A DNA stretch of 48,126 nt from an uncultured Duodenibacillus sp. GTDB taxonomy: Bacteria; Pseudomonadota; Gammaproteobacteria; Burkholderiales; Burkholderiaceae_F. Where the stretch lies: contig CALXKM010000019.1 of NCBI GenBank assembly GCA_944388865.1, positions 1 through 48,126 of the forward strand, given 5' to 3'. Positions 40,418 to 48,126 of this stretch are shown here, in pieces. A model generated the notes under the pieces. That model saw only the letters and a list, made by a program, of their open reading frames with translations, was not told the DNA's origin and did not search any database. The position numbers and the translations under genes are program-made. Position 1 is the first letter of the stretch, and each line of letters begins with the position of its first letter.

Positions 40418-41989
40418 TCAACTCTCGACCCATTCGGGGAGCTCTGCGGCGTGGCGCGCGGCAATTCGACCGTAGGCCAGACACTCGGCAACATTGCTCG
40501 AGCCCTGATACACGGTGCCCCAGAGCGAACCGAGTTCGCCTGCGGCGTAAAGCCGCTCAATAGGGTGGCCGGCTCTGTCGAGAACCTGCGCGAATTCATT
40601 GCGTCGCGGACCGCCCTGCGTGTTGAGAAGCGCTGGGTAGAGTTCTACGGCATAAAACGGAGGCTTGCTGATCGGGGCCGACAAACGCCGAGGCGTGAGG
40701 CCGGCCAGAGAATCTTTTTCGGAAAGAGGCTTTTGCATGCGGCGTCCGAACTCTTCGTCGCATCCTTTTTCAACAGCATCGTTCCAGCGCTTGACGCTTG
40801 CGCAAAGCGAGCTGCGGTCAACGCCGATAATTCGGGCAAGTTCTTCGAGGGTTTCGGCTTTTTTGACGACGCCGGCTTCAATTTCGCGACTGCAGTCAGC
40901 CGACCAGGCATAGCCTTCAATGACCGCGCCGTAGCCGAAACGCTGGTGCGTGAGGCTGCCGGCAAGACGCGCCGCTTCATCAAAAACCGCCCAGCAGGGG
41001 ATGGCAGGGTAGCAGTGTGCGACCGGATCAAAATTGTTGACGCTGTACAGACACGAGTGAAAGTCGACATCGGCCTCGTTTGCAAAGCGTTTGCCGAACT
41101 TGTTGATCCAAATGTAGCCCGGCGTCATCGGCAGAAACGGCAGAGCGCTGTTGAGCCCCGGGACCTGCATGCCGAGAGGACAAGAGTAGGCGCGCATATG
41201 CCAGAGTCCGGCGTTGACGGTTTGCGCCATGCGCAGACCGTCGCCCGTGTTGGCGGGAGTTCCCAGAGAGAGCACCCGGCTTGCCTGACAATACTCGTCT
41301 AAAGCTTGAGCGTCGCATTCATAGCCGCCGGTGCAGAGGATGACGCCTTTGTTTGCTTTGATCAAAATTTCTTTTTCGTGCTGCCGTGCAAGGACGCCGA
41401 CCACAGCGTTGTCTTTTACGACAAGTTCCATGGCCGGAGTCTCGTAGAGGACTTGGGCCTGCAGTTTTTCAACCCATTTCTTGAGCGTCATGAAAAGGTT
41501 GATGCCGCCCGTCTTAGGCCCCTTGACGTGGTATTTCGTGATGACCTCGGCATGGGGCAGGTGCGGGAAGTTGGCGTGGCCTGCTACCTCAAGCTCGATG
41601 TTGGGATCAAGTTCGGCAAAAAACTCTTTTGTTGCCGCTGCCTCTTTGCAAAAATGTCGAACAGCCTCTTCATCCATTTCGCTGGAACCCATTTCGAAGG
41701 TTTTGCTGAGATATTCAAAAGCTTTTTGCGCATCCGACGGAATGATGAAGTTGCCGGCAGAAACAGCGGTGTTTCCTCCGCCGCAGGCAAGTTTTTCGAG
41801 CACGATGACCGAGCAGCCGAGCCTGCGCGCTTCAATGGCCGCACTGGCTCCTGCGCCGCCGAATCCAACGATGATGATGTCGGACTGATGATCAAACTGC
41901 ATGCCCTTGCGCCAGGCAAGCGCGCGTACGCCGGCTTTGTCTGGAGACTGTGCAAGAGAGGGATGATGCTTAAGGTTCGTGGTGCTCAT
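40418..41989 (-). CDS. FAD-binding reductase of the fumarate/urocanate reductase family, no export signal
   Basis: The 523-residue product has an N-terminal FAD-binding Rossmann motif I-I-V-G-F-G-G-A-G-A-S-A-A, then the family's G-G-G-N-T-A-V-S-A-G. G-Y-I-W-I-N-K-F-G-K-R-F marks the capping-domain side and A-A-G-E-L-G-S-L-W-G-T-V-Y-Q-G-S the C-terminal FAD region. It lacks a signal peptide and any haem motif, so it is probably cytosolic. Family members reduce C=C bonds of fumarate, urocanate and other acceptors; the substrate cannot be predicted. The first 29 residues are unconserved and M30 is an alternative start. It is divergent from the Tat-exported paralogue. Confidence 0.83.
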   Translation of the reverse strand: MSTTNLKHHPSLAQSPDKAGVRALAWRKGMQFDHQSDIIIVGFGGAGASAAIEARRLGCSVIVLEKLACGGGNTAVSAGNFIIPSDAQKAFEYLSKTFEMGSSEMDEEAVRHFCKEAAATKEFFAELDPNIELEVAGHANFPHLPHAEVITKYHVKGPKTGGINLFMTLKKWVEKLQAQVLYETPAMELVVKDNAVVGVLARQHEKEILIKANKGVILCTGGYECDAQALDEYCQASRVLSLGTPANTGDGLRMAQTVNAGLWHMRAYSCPLGMQVPGLNSALPFLPMTPGYIWINKFGKRFANEADVDFHSCLYSVNNFDPVAHCYPAIPCWAVFDEAARLAGSLTHQRFGYGAVIEGYAWSADCSREIEAGVVKKAETLEELARIIGVDRSSLCASVKRWNDAVEKGCDEEFGRRMQKPLSEKDSLAGLTPRRLSAPISKPPFYAVELYPALLNTQGGPRRNEFAQVLDRAGHPIERLYAAGELGSLWGTVYQGSSNVAECLAYGRIAARHAAELPEWVES

Positions 41990-42265
41990 AGGAGGCCCCG
42001 GAAAAAGAAAAGACGGAAAAGAGACGAGCTTTTTGCCGCAGCTTCAGGCTTGCGGCGCAAGGATGCAAGCAAGCATATTTTGGCTGGAAATTCTTATGAA
42101 GAGCTGTTGATTGAACGATATTTTTGCGCTCATCGTGTTTTTGCTTATCGCCGCGGGCGGCTCTTTGGAGTTACGATCGACTGCGAAGCCTTGCTTGCTG
42201 AGAAATAAGCGCAGACAAGGCGAGAGAGAAATTTTTCGCAGAGCTTCCTAAAAGGAGAAAAGGCA
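41990..42265. other. Divergent intergenic region between two flavoprotein genes
   Basis: This 276-base gap carries no gene. Purine-rich stretches and AGGAG at the 42252 end serve as ribosome-binding site for the right gene. I see no obvious -35/-10 pair or operator dyad, and nothing else to report. Confidence 0.5.
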
Positions 42266-43882
42266 ATGACTTGCAACGGACAACAGCAAGCAGCAAAGTG
42301 CTCGCGCAGAAGGTTCTTGGCTTTAGGAGCTGCTTCGGCGCTTACGGCGGCATCTTCTCAGGCGCTCGCCGTGCAGACAGCCGACGATGTCAAATGGAAT
42401 GAGACGGCCGATGTCGTTGTGCTCGGCTACGGAAACGCAGGCACTAATGCGGCCATTGCCGCGCATGACGCCGGTGCCTCGGTTGTGATTTTGGAAAAGA
42501 TGGCCGAAGGCGGCGGAAATGTGGCCGTCTCTTCGGGCGGCTTTGTCGTTCCTACTGACAAAAAGGCCTATTACACATATCTTAAGAGCCTCTACGAACT
42601 TTCTCATTCGCAGTGGGAGCCGGAACTGCTGGAGGTTTTTTGCGATGAGTCCATGAAGCTGCTTGAATATGTTCAGGCGCTTGAGCCCAAGGCAAAGGTC
42701 GGCGTCTATGGTCATGCAGGCTACCAGTCGCTGCCCGGAGCCGACAGCGTGCGCAAGTTTTCCATTCGCGGCGTCCCAGGCAAAAAGGGAGGCGACAGAC
42801 TCTTCGGCGTGCTTGCGCGAGCCGTCGAATCTCGCGGCATTGCGGTTCATCTAAGTACGCCTGCGCGCCGACTCGTGATGAAAAATGGCGAAGTCATCGG
42901 CGTTGAAGCCCTTCGCGGTGGCAAGCCTTTCTTTGTGCGCGCCGCTAAGGCCGTCATCATTGCAACAGGCGGCTTTCAGTGCAATCCCGAGCTTATGCAG
43001 ACATATATTTTTGGTCAGCCGATGTCGTATCTGGGCAGTCCCGGGCACACCGGCGACGGTCTGCTGATGGCTCAGTCGGCAGGTGCGCAGCTCTGGCACA
43101 TGAATGCCGTCTCTGCACCTTTGGGAATACAGGTGCCGGGCGTCAAGGCGGGCATTGCATTGGTGACAAGGCAGCCTGCCTTCATCTGGGTTGATCAGTA
43201 CGGAAAGCGCTTTTGCGATGAAAAAGGACTTGACTACCATTGTTCTTGGATGGCCGTCAATCACTTCGATGCGATTCATCACAAGTATCCGGCCATTCCT
43301 TGCTTCATGGTGATGGATGAATCCTACATCAAGGCCGGGCCCATTGTGTCTGCGGGCGGCTCAGGCTATGCAATCAATCGTGAGAACTATGTCTGGAGCA
43401 AAGACAACAGCGCCGAGATCAAGTCCGGCGTCATCGTGAAGGCCGATACGCTTGCCGAGCTTGCGCAAAAACTCAACATTCCGGCCAAAGCGCTTGAGAG
43501 TACCGTTGCGCAGTGGAATTCGGATTTGAAGACGCACGGCGTCGATACGCAATTTGGCCGTCGAATTTCCGCTGATCCCAAGCAAAAGAGCGTTTTTGTC
43601 GGCCGCGACGTCAAGGCCTGGTCGGCGCCTCTTTCAGAAAAAGGTCCCTACTATGCTGTTCGCCTGGTTCCGGTGCTCTACCACACCATGGGCGGTCCGA
43701 AGCGCTCAGTCAAGGGAGAGTGCCTTGATACGCAGGGCAAGCCCATTGCCGGGCTTTTCGCCGTGGGCGAACTCGGTTCGCTTTGGGGTTTAACCTATCA
43801 AGGCGCGTGCGCGAACTCAGATGCAATGATTTTTGGGCGCATCGCCGGGCGCGAGGCGGCTCGGCTCGCAAGCCGCAGATAA
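42266..43882 (+). CDS. Tat-exported FAD-binding reductase, fumarate/urocanate reductase family
   Basis: The 538-residue product begins with a Tat signal, S-R-R-R-F-L (13-18), then a hydrophobic stretch with likely cleavage after A-L-A (about 35). The mature protein has V-V-V-L-G-Y-G-N-A-G-T-N-A-A (FAD), G-G-G-N-V-A-V-S-S-G, A-F-I-W-V-D-Q-Y-G-K-R-F and A-V-G-E-L-G-S-L-W-G-L-T-Y-Q-G-A. No CXXCH haem domain is attached, so electrons must come from a separate cytochrome. It probably acts as a periplasmic terminal reductase in anaerobic respiration. It shares the G-H/N-T-G-D-G-L and Q-V-P-G blocks with the divergent paralogue. AGGAG lies nine bases before the ATG. Confidence 0.87.
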   Translation: MTCNGQQQAAKCSRRRFLALGAASALTAASSQALAVQTADDVKWNETADVVVLGYGNAGTNAAIAAHDAGASVVILEKMAEGGGNVAVSSGGFVVPTDKKAYYTYLKSLYELSHSQWEPELLEVFCDESMKLLEYVQALEPKAKVGVYGHAGYQSLPGADSVRKFSIRGVPGKKGGDRLFGVLARAVESRGIAVHLSTPARRLVMKNGEVIGVEALRGGKPFFVRAAKAVIIATGGFQCNPELMQTYIFGQPMSYLGSPGHTGDGLLMAQSAGAQLWHMNAVSAPLGIQVPGVKAGIALVTRQPAFIWVDQYGKRFCDEKGLDYHCSWMAVNHFDAIHHKYPAIPCFMVMDESYIKAGPIVSAGGSGYAINRENYVWSKDNSAEIKSGVIVKADTLAELAQKLNIPAKALESTVAQWNSDLKTHGVDTQFGRRISADPKQKSVFVGRDVKAWSAPLSEKGPYYAVRLVPVLYHTMGGPKRSVKGECLDTQGKPIAGLFAVGELGSLWGLTYQGACANSDAMIFGRIAGREAARLASRR

Positions 43883-43904
43883 AGCGCTAAGCGAAAAAAT
43901 AAAG

Positions 43905-43945
43905 AAGGTGCAGGCTGCGCGAAAAAACGCAGCTGCACCTTTTTG
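43905..43945. terminator. Terminator between the Tat flavoprotein and SBP genes
   Basis: AAGGTGCAG-N-CTGCG (43905-43919) pairs with CGCAG-CTGCACCTT (43928-43941), with TTTT after it on the plus strand. It ends the flavoprotein transcript and, being nearly symmetric, may also stop the minus-strand operon. Confidence 0.8.
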
Positions 43946-44011
43946 CAAAGCGGACAAAGTCAATCTTTGCGCATAAAAACCTGCAAACTGGCTATTTGCC
44001 GAAATATTGCT

Positions 44012-44971
44012 TTATTTGCGGGCTGTCGGGAGCACCAGCTTTTCGACATCAACGGGTTTTTGCATCATGCCGTTTTCTATGAGAAATGCTTGATCAAGCT
44101 TAAGTCCCTCGATGTCTTGGTCGGTGACGGTGCTGTAGTAGTGCGACCAGTCAGCAAGCGTTTGGGCGTCTTTAACAGAGATGCCGTGTTCCTTGGCGCC
44201 GAGTTCAATTGCAGCCTTGGAGTTTTTTTGAATCCAGTCAAGGGCTTCGCGGTGCGTGGCAACGACAAGCTTCAAGGCTTCGGGGTTGTTTTGCGCAAAG
44301 GACTTGCTTGCCGTGAGCACGAGATTGACGTTGACCAGACCGCGTGCGGTGGCAATCGTCTTGCAGCCGCTTTCCTGAGCTTTGATCACGGCGCTTGCGG
44401 CAAGAAGCGCTGCGTCGGCATTGCCCGTCAAAAGCGCTGAAAGCGCGGGCGCAGGATCCATAGAGATGAATTCGACGTCATCAATCGTCATGCCTTCTTT
44501 TTTGAGCGCGGCCACAAGCAGCTGATGCAGCACGGTGCCGCGGGGCCCTGCCACCTTCTTTCCGCGCAGATCCTTAATTGAAAGATTTTTTCCCTTGGGG
44601 CCCACAATCGCAAATGTGTCGGTCGGGTGCGCAACGCCGTCGGCAATGTAAATCGTGCTGCCTGCGCCGTTGCCCATCAAAAAGGAGGCAGTATTCATGA
44701 CGGCCGAGACGTCAATGGAGCCGGCGGCCATGGCTTGGGCCTGTTTGGCGCCCGAGGTGATGGTGTGCCATTTCACGCGAGTGCCGTATTTTTCAAAGGC
44801 TTTTTCGAGCATGCCGCGCTCTTTGAGCACCATGTTCTGCAGATTAAAGGGAGCCTTGACGTAGACGATGTTGAGTTCATCGGGCATGCCGCCTGAGGCA
44901 GCAAATGCGCTTGAGGCCATGATGCCTGCGGCGGCCAGGGCCGTCAGAGCGTGCTTAAAAAATGAGTGCAT
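44012..44971 (-). CDS. ABC transporter substrate-binding protein (nitrate/sulfonate/taurine type)
   Basis: The 319-residue product has a Sec signal peptide (cleavage after A-F-A, residue 24) and the NMT1/SsuA-like periplasmic fold: L-K-E-R-G-M-L-E-K-A-F-E-K-Y-G, A-A-G-S-I-D-V-S-A-V, L-R-G-K-K-V-A-G-P-R-G-T, and L-L-T-G-N-A-D-A-A-L-L. It binds a small anionic or aromatic solute for the transporter encoded just upstream. GGAG lies nine bases before ATG 44971. The order on the minus strand is permease, ATPase, binding protein, all close together. Confidence 0.85.
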   Translation of the reverse strand: MHSFFKHALTALAAAGIMASSAFAASGGMPDELNIVYVKAPFNLQNMVLKERGMLEKAFEKYGTRVKWHTITSGAKQAQAMAAGSIDVSAVMNTASFLMGNGAGSTIYIADGVAHPTDTFAIVGPKGKNLSIKDLRGKKVAGPRGTVLHQLLVAALKKEGMTIDDVEFISMDPAPALSALLTGNADAALLAASAVIKAQESGCKTIATARGLVNVNLVLTASKSFAQNNPEALKLVVATHREALDWIQKNSKAAIELGAKEHGISVKDAQTLADWSHYYSTVTDQDIEGLKLDQAFLIENGMMQKPVDVEKLVLPTARK

Positions 44972-45006
44972 GATTTCAAACTCCAAATAACAGTTGTTTT
45001 TTAATG

Positions 45007-45765
45007 CTAAAGGACAGCGTCAACGGGCGTTGCCTCATTGTGAACAAAAAAAGATTGAAGAATTTCATCGACAAGAGCGGCTAGTCCCGGCGTGCCGATG
45101 CTGCGCGGGTAGGGCGCAGCAACATTCCAGACCTGTTCAATTGCTCCGTTTTTGAGCTTGCAGACCGTACGCGAAAGCATGACGGCCTCGGCAACGTCGT
45201 GGGTGACGAGAATGGTCGTCATGGGGCGTTGCGCGGCAATCGATATGAATTGCGCTCGCAGCTTCTCGCGGGTAAGCGCATCAAGCGCGCTGAAGGCCTC
45301 ATCGAGCAGCAGGATGTCGGGGCGTCGGCACAGAGCCCGGGCCATGCCGACGCGCTGCGCCATGCCGCCCGAGAGCTCTTGCGGATATTTGTCTGCGGCG
45401 GCCGAAAGGCCCACAGTCCGCAGCGTCTCGTCAATGAGTTCAAGCTGCTCGTCTCTGGGCCTGCTGCGCACGGCAAGCGCAATGTTTTCTCGAACCGTGA
45501 GCCAGTCAAAAAGTCGAGGCTCCTGAAAGACCATGGAAATAACAGGAGTTTTGCTTCCGTCACGGGATTGTTGGTCAACATATTCGACGCTGCCGGAATC
45601 GGGCAACTCAAGCCCTGCGATCATTCTCAGAAGCGTGGTTTTGCCGCAGCCGCTTTCGCCGACGATTGAGGTGATTTGTCCTGCGGCAAATTCAAACGAA
45701 ATGTCTTGAGCAGGAGTCGTTTTGCCGTAGCGCTTGACGAGTCCTCGGCAGCGGATGCAAAACAT
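45007..45765 (-). CDS. ABC transporter ATP-binding protein (SsuB/TauB-like)
   Basis: The 252-residue ATPase has Walker A G-E-S-G-C-G-K-T-T, Q-loop F-Q-E-P-R-L-F-D-W-L-T-V-R-E-N-I, signature L-S-G-G-M-A-Q-R, Walker B L-L-L-D-E-A-F-S-A-L-D and H-loop T-H-D-V. This set is characteristic of the nitrate/sulfonate/taurine importers. ATG 45765 with AGGAGA six bases away is chosen over an upstream in-frame start at 45786. The permease stop (45767) abuts its start, so translation is coupled. Confidence 0.9.
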   Translation of the reverse strand: MFCIRCRGLVKRYGKTTPAQDISFEFAAGQITSIVGESGCGKTTLLRMIAGLELPDSGSVEYVDQQSRDGSKTPVISMVFQEPRLFDWLTVRENIALAVRSRPRDEQLELIDETLRTVGLSAAADKYPQELSGGMAQRVGMARALCRRPDILLLDEAFSALDALTREKLRAQFISIAAQRPMTTILVTHDVAEAVMLSRTVCKLKNGAIEQVWNVAAPYPRSIGTPGLAALVDEILQSFFVHNEATPVDAVL

Positions 45766-45766
45766 G

Positions 45767-46543
45767 TCACTTCTCCTTTGCTGCACAAGCAGACTTTGTC
45801 TGTCGCCGGGCTGCTGAGCTCATGCGTCCGAGTGCGGCGGCCAGCGCCTGGTCGGCCGCAATGCCAAGCAGCGCAATTGTGATGATGCCCACAAACACGC
45901 AGTCTGTTTTGAGGTATTCGCCGGACTCGTTGATCAGATAGCCAAGACCTGATGAGGCGGCAATGAGCTCAGCGCCCACCAACGCGCGCCAGCTGTAGCC
46001 AAATCCCAGTCTGAGCCCGGTGAGGATGCCGGGCATCGCCGCAGGAAGCATGATGAGCCTGAAAACCTCTGAGCTGGAAAAGTCAAGCGATGCGCCGACC
46101 TCAAGAAGCTTGCGGTCAACGTTTTTAAAGGCCGTCAACGTATTGAGGTAGATCGGGAAGAAGCCGGAGAGAAAGACGATGGCAATTTTGGGGGCTTCGT
46201 TGATGCCCAGCCACAATATAAGCAGCGGGATCATGGCTAGCGGCGGCGTGACGCGAAGCGCTTCCAGCACAAGGTGCACGCTTTGCTCGGCTTTCAGTCT
46301 GCGTGAAAAGAATAGTCCTAGTCCGACGCCGGTCAAAGAAGCCAGCGCAAAGCCTGCAAGCGATCTGGCGGCCGATGCCAACGTATGGTCAAAGAGTTCG
46401 CCCGAAACGGCGAGCCTGCCGAAGGCTTTGAGCACATCAATCGGCGAAGGCAGCAAGACGGCGGGTACGGCGCTGATATGCGAGGCGGCAAGCCACAAAA
46501 TAAAAAGAAAAAGCGGACCTGCGGCGTATAGAGCAGTTCTCAC
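45767..46543 (-). CDS. ABC transporter permease (SsuC/TauC-like)
   Basis: The permease has about six helices and the EAA loop E-V-G-A-S-L-D-F-S-S-S-E-V-F-R-L-I-M-L-P that contacts the ATPase. L-P-S-P-I-D-V-L-K-A-F near the N-terminus is the usual SsuC/TauC entry, and W-R-A-L-V-G-A-E-L-I-A lies in the C-terminal part. GTG 46543 gives 258 residues, the usual length; the frame extends to 46651 with unconserved cysteine-rich sequence. No good ribosome-binding site marks the start. It is the first gene of the import operon. Confidence 0.82.
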   Translation of the reverse strand: MRTALYAAGPLFLFILWLAASHISAVPAVLLPSPIDVLKAFGRLAVSGELFDHTLASAARSLAGFALASLTGVGLGLFFSRRLKAEQSVHLVLEALRVTPPLAMIPLLILWLGINEAPKIAIVFLSGFFPIYLNTLTAFKNVDRKLLEVGASLDFSSSEVFRLIMLPAAMPGILTGLRLGFGYSWRALVGAELIAASSGLGYLINESGEYLKTDCVFVGIITIALLGIAADQALAAALGRMSSAARRQTKSACAAKEK

Positions 46544-46688
46544 GACAATGCAAACAGAACAAAAAGGCTGAAAAATAAAAAATGAATTGTAAAACTCTCT
46601 GCTGCAAAGCAAGCAGAGCAGGCCCCCGCACGCTTGGTTCTGCTTGCGCACCTAAGCGGAAATGACGCATGCGCGGCGTCAGTTTTTC

Positions 46689-47159
46689 CTAGGCGGAAGC
46701 TTGCCTGGCACTGCGCTTGGAGCTGCCGGCATCGTCTGCGTCTTTGGAAGAAGTCTCAAGAGGCAGATCAACGAGCTTGTTGTAGCGGCAGTGCAGGCAG
46801 TGGGGCATCGTTTCTCCGTCAGCCTCATTGTCGGTATTGATGTAGTTCGAAGACCAGCGGCAGATGCTGCGCAAAATCGGCAGAACTGATTCACCCTTGG
46901 CGGTGAGCTGGTACTCGACGCGGGGAGGTATTTCATCGAATTGCTCGCGGCTCACCATGCCTTGAGCAATCAAATCTTTGAGGGTATTGGCAAGGACCGC
47001 ATCGGTGATGTTGACCATGTCGCGCCGAATGTCGCTGTAGCGAAGACGATCCTTGACAGCGAGAACGCACAAAATGCGCGACTTCCACTTGCCGCCGAAA
47101 ATGTTGAGTCCGTATTCAAGCGGGCAGCGCAGTTCTTTGGTAGAGCGTAGATGAGGCAT
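46689..47159 (-). CDS. HxlR-family transcriptional regulator
   Basis: The 156-residue product has the winged helix-turn-helix of HxlR/YodB regulators: C-P-L-E-Y-G-L-N-I-F-G-G-K-W-K (12-26), R-Y-S-D-I-R-R-D-M, and I-T-D-A-V-L-A-N-T-L-K-D-L-I-A-Q-G. The Cys12 occupies the position of the redox/aldehyde-sensing cysteine of HxlR and HypR. The tail contains a second cysteine pair, C-L-H-C-R-Y. GGGAG lies eight bases before ATG 47159. It sits 145 bases upstream of the importer operon on the same strand and may control it or itself. Confidence 0.87.
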   Translation of the reverse strand: MPHLRSTKELRCPLEYGLNIFGGKWKSRILCVLAVKDRLRYSDIRRDMVNITDAVLANTLKDLIAQGMVSREQFDEIPPRVEYQLTAKGESVLPILRSICRWSSNYINTDNEADGETMPHCLHCRYNKLVDLPLETSSKDADDAGSSKRSARQASA

Positions 47160-47311
47160 GCAGCAAACTCCCTTAAGAGCGCTCTGTGCATACGCTCTCA
47201 GCAAAGGAGGTAAATCCAAAGTTGGGTAGTATACACCTAGCCTTAAGTAGTAGTTTGCGCGTGAACCTAAAAATGAACAAAATCAAATGTTTGCGGGATA
47301 AAGTTGTCGAT

Positions 47312-47905
47312 TTATGCAACGTCTTTTGCTTTGTGCGCACTCAATGCTTCTGTCGCAAGAAGGTCAACAAGTTCGTCAATTTTGTCGGATTGATAAAAGA
47401 GCGCTCTGGTCTGCGGCGTCATTAAGCCGGCCCGAACGGATTGATCTACGAACTCAAAAAGCTTGTCGTAGTAGCCGGCGACATTGAAGAAGCCAGCCGG
47501 TTTGTTGAAGACACCGATGGAGTTGTTGGTGATGACTTCAAAAATTTCTTCGAATGTTCCTATGCCGCCGGGCAGCGCAATGAAAAAATCCGACAAATCG
47601 GCCATCGTCTTTTTGCGCTCGTGCATGTCGGCAACGGTAATGAGCCGCGTAAGGTTCTCCGCGGGAGGTTCCTTGCTTTTGAGAAACTCAGGGATGACGC
47701 CCGTGACGTGCACGCCTGCCGATAAAGCCGCTTGGGAAACAATGCCCATCAGGCCGGAGTTGCCTCCGCCGAAAACGACATTGATGCCGCGCTGAGCAAG
47801 AGTTTTTCCTGTACGAGCGGCGATTTCAGAAAAGAGGGGATCGGCGCCGGGGCGTGAACCGCAGAACACGCAGGCGGTGAGCGTATGAAAAGATTGCAAA
47901 GACAT
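47312..47905 (-). CDS. LOG-family (TIGR00730) Rossmann-fold protein
   Basis: The 197-residue product carries the lysine-decarboxylase-like/LOG signatures: V-F-C-G-S-R-P-G (13-20), V-F-G-G-G-N-S-G-L-M-G and P-G-G-I-G-T-F-E-E (about 113-121). Members hydrolyse the N-glycosidic bond of nucleoside monophosphates (cytokinin-activating type) and include PpnN relatives. The catalytic Arg-Glu pair is in the M-H-E-R-K and G-T-F-E-E segments. The bacterial role is nucleotide salvage; the precise substrate is uncertain. Start ATG 47905, no clear ribosome-binding site. Confidence 0.88.
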   Translation of the reverse strand: MSLQSFHTLTACVFCGSRPGADPLFSEIAARTGKTLAQRGINVVFGGGNSGLMGIVSQAALSAGVHVTGVIPEFLKSKEPPAENLTRLITVADMHERKKTMADLSDFFIALPGGIGTFEEIFEVITNNSIGVFNKPAGFFNVAGYYDKLFEFVDQSVRAGLMTPQTRALFYQSDKIDELVDLLATEALSAHKAKDVA

Positions 47906-48126
47906 GAAAATCTTAATGTGTGTCGAGTTCAGCAGGCACCGAGCCTACCGCAAAATTGTGATCAGTGCTCGAAAGCCGAGGCAGTTTTGCAATTTGCAAC
48001 ACTGCTGTCCAAATTAAAAATGTGCATCCCCGCTTGAGGTAAAGCCACCTCCTTTCAAATCAAGGGCTTGCATTTTCAGGCCTAAAAGTAGCCCCCTGCT
48101 TGCAATTACAAGGCTAATTGCTCCTG
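47906..48126. other. Window end without a recognised gene
   Basis: 221 bases without a convincing open frame. On the minus strand AAAGGAGGT (about 48047-48056) is a perfect ribosome-binding site, but no start codon sits at a proper distance after it. It may be a regulatory leader of a gene beyond the edge. Confidence 0.4.

Noticed and set aside
41306-42208. 300-codon plus-strand frame over the flavoprotein gene
   Set aside because: It is antisense to a gene with clear FAD motifs and has no family features.
48047-48056. ACCTCCTTTC as the 3' end of a 16S rRNA gene
   Set aside because: The sequence before it does not match the conserved GGCTGGATC of 16S rRNA; it is at most a ribosome-binding site on the other strand.

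Overview
The window looks like a chromosomal segment of a member of the Burkholderiales (Betaproteobacteria), most probably the gut family Sutterellaceae (Sutterella, Parasutterella and relatives). This is inferred from the conserved blocks bamD/rluD/pgeF and rpsO-pnp-tpiA-secG-tRNA-Leu, Burkholderia/Neisseria-type porin and LeuA sequences, a G/C-rich third codon position, and a load of exported multihaem cytochrome and Tat-exported FAD-reductase genes typical of asaccharolytic anaerobically respiring gut betaproteobacteria. No rRNA gene or other species-level marker is present, so the genus is not proven.

Layout. 1-0.5 kb: the 5' end of an IS607-family serine transposase gene, running off the window, whose insertion truncated a porin gene. 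0.7-6.0 kb: housekeeping block with smpB, a Nudix hydrolase, bamD (minus), rluD, pgeF and rimO, closed by a strong terminator. 6.2-7.5 kb: gene-poor scar with a decayed TnpB fragment and repeat-rich DNA that forms the control region of the next gene. 7.5-12.3 kb: an exported octahaem nitrite-reductase-type cytochrome, a CcmI/NrfG-like TPR protein, an EamA transporter, and a YgbA-like (nitrosative-stress-linked) gene followed by a small membrane protein. 12.4-19.7 kb: an AsmA/DUF748 envelope protein with an internal duplication, a methyltransferase, a second EamA transporter, leuA and a TehA-type channel. 19.9-27.2 kb: a short UvrA-like ATPase, rpsO, pnp, tpiA, secG and a tandem duplication of tRNA-Leu(GAG)-tRNA-Gln(CTG). 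27.4-36.0 kb: gltS, a patatin-like hydrolase, a 1625-residue exonuclease-RecQ-UvrD fusion, and threonine aldolase. 36.5-40.4 kb: metNIQ plus an M20 deacylase. 40.4-47.9 kb: two divergent paralogous FAD reductases (one cytosolic, one Tat-exported), a sulfonate/nitrate-type ABC importer, an HxlR regulator and a LOG-family protein.

How it fits together. Several parts point to anaerobic respiration and reactive-nitrogen handling: the octahaem reductase with a full catalytic set, a possible dedicated haem-attachment helper beside it, the YgbA-like gene behind a Fur-like dyad, and the flavoprotein reductases. Amino-acid scavenging is also well represented: GltS, MetNIQ, an acyl-amino-acid deacylase, threonine aldolase and two EamA exporters. 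The most unusual single gene is the exonuclease-RecQ-UvrD fusion. The octahaem reductase, with its Tyr-x-Cys signature and the phased GCTTAA array upstream, is the best supported biochemical novelty for this kind of organism. I see no CRISPR array, prophage or complete defence island.
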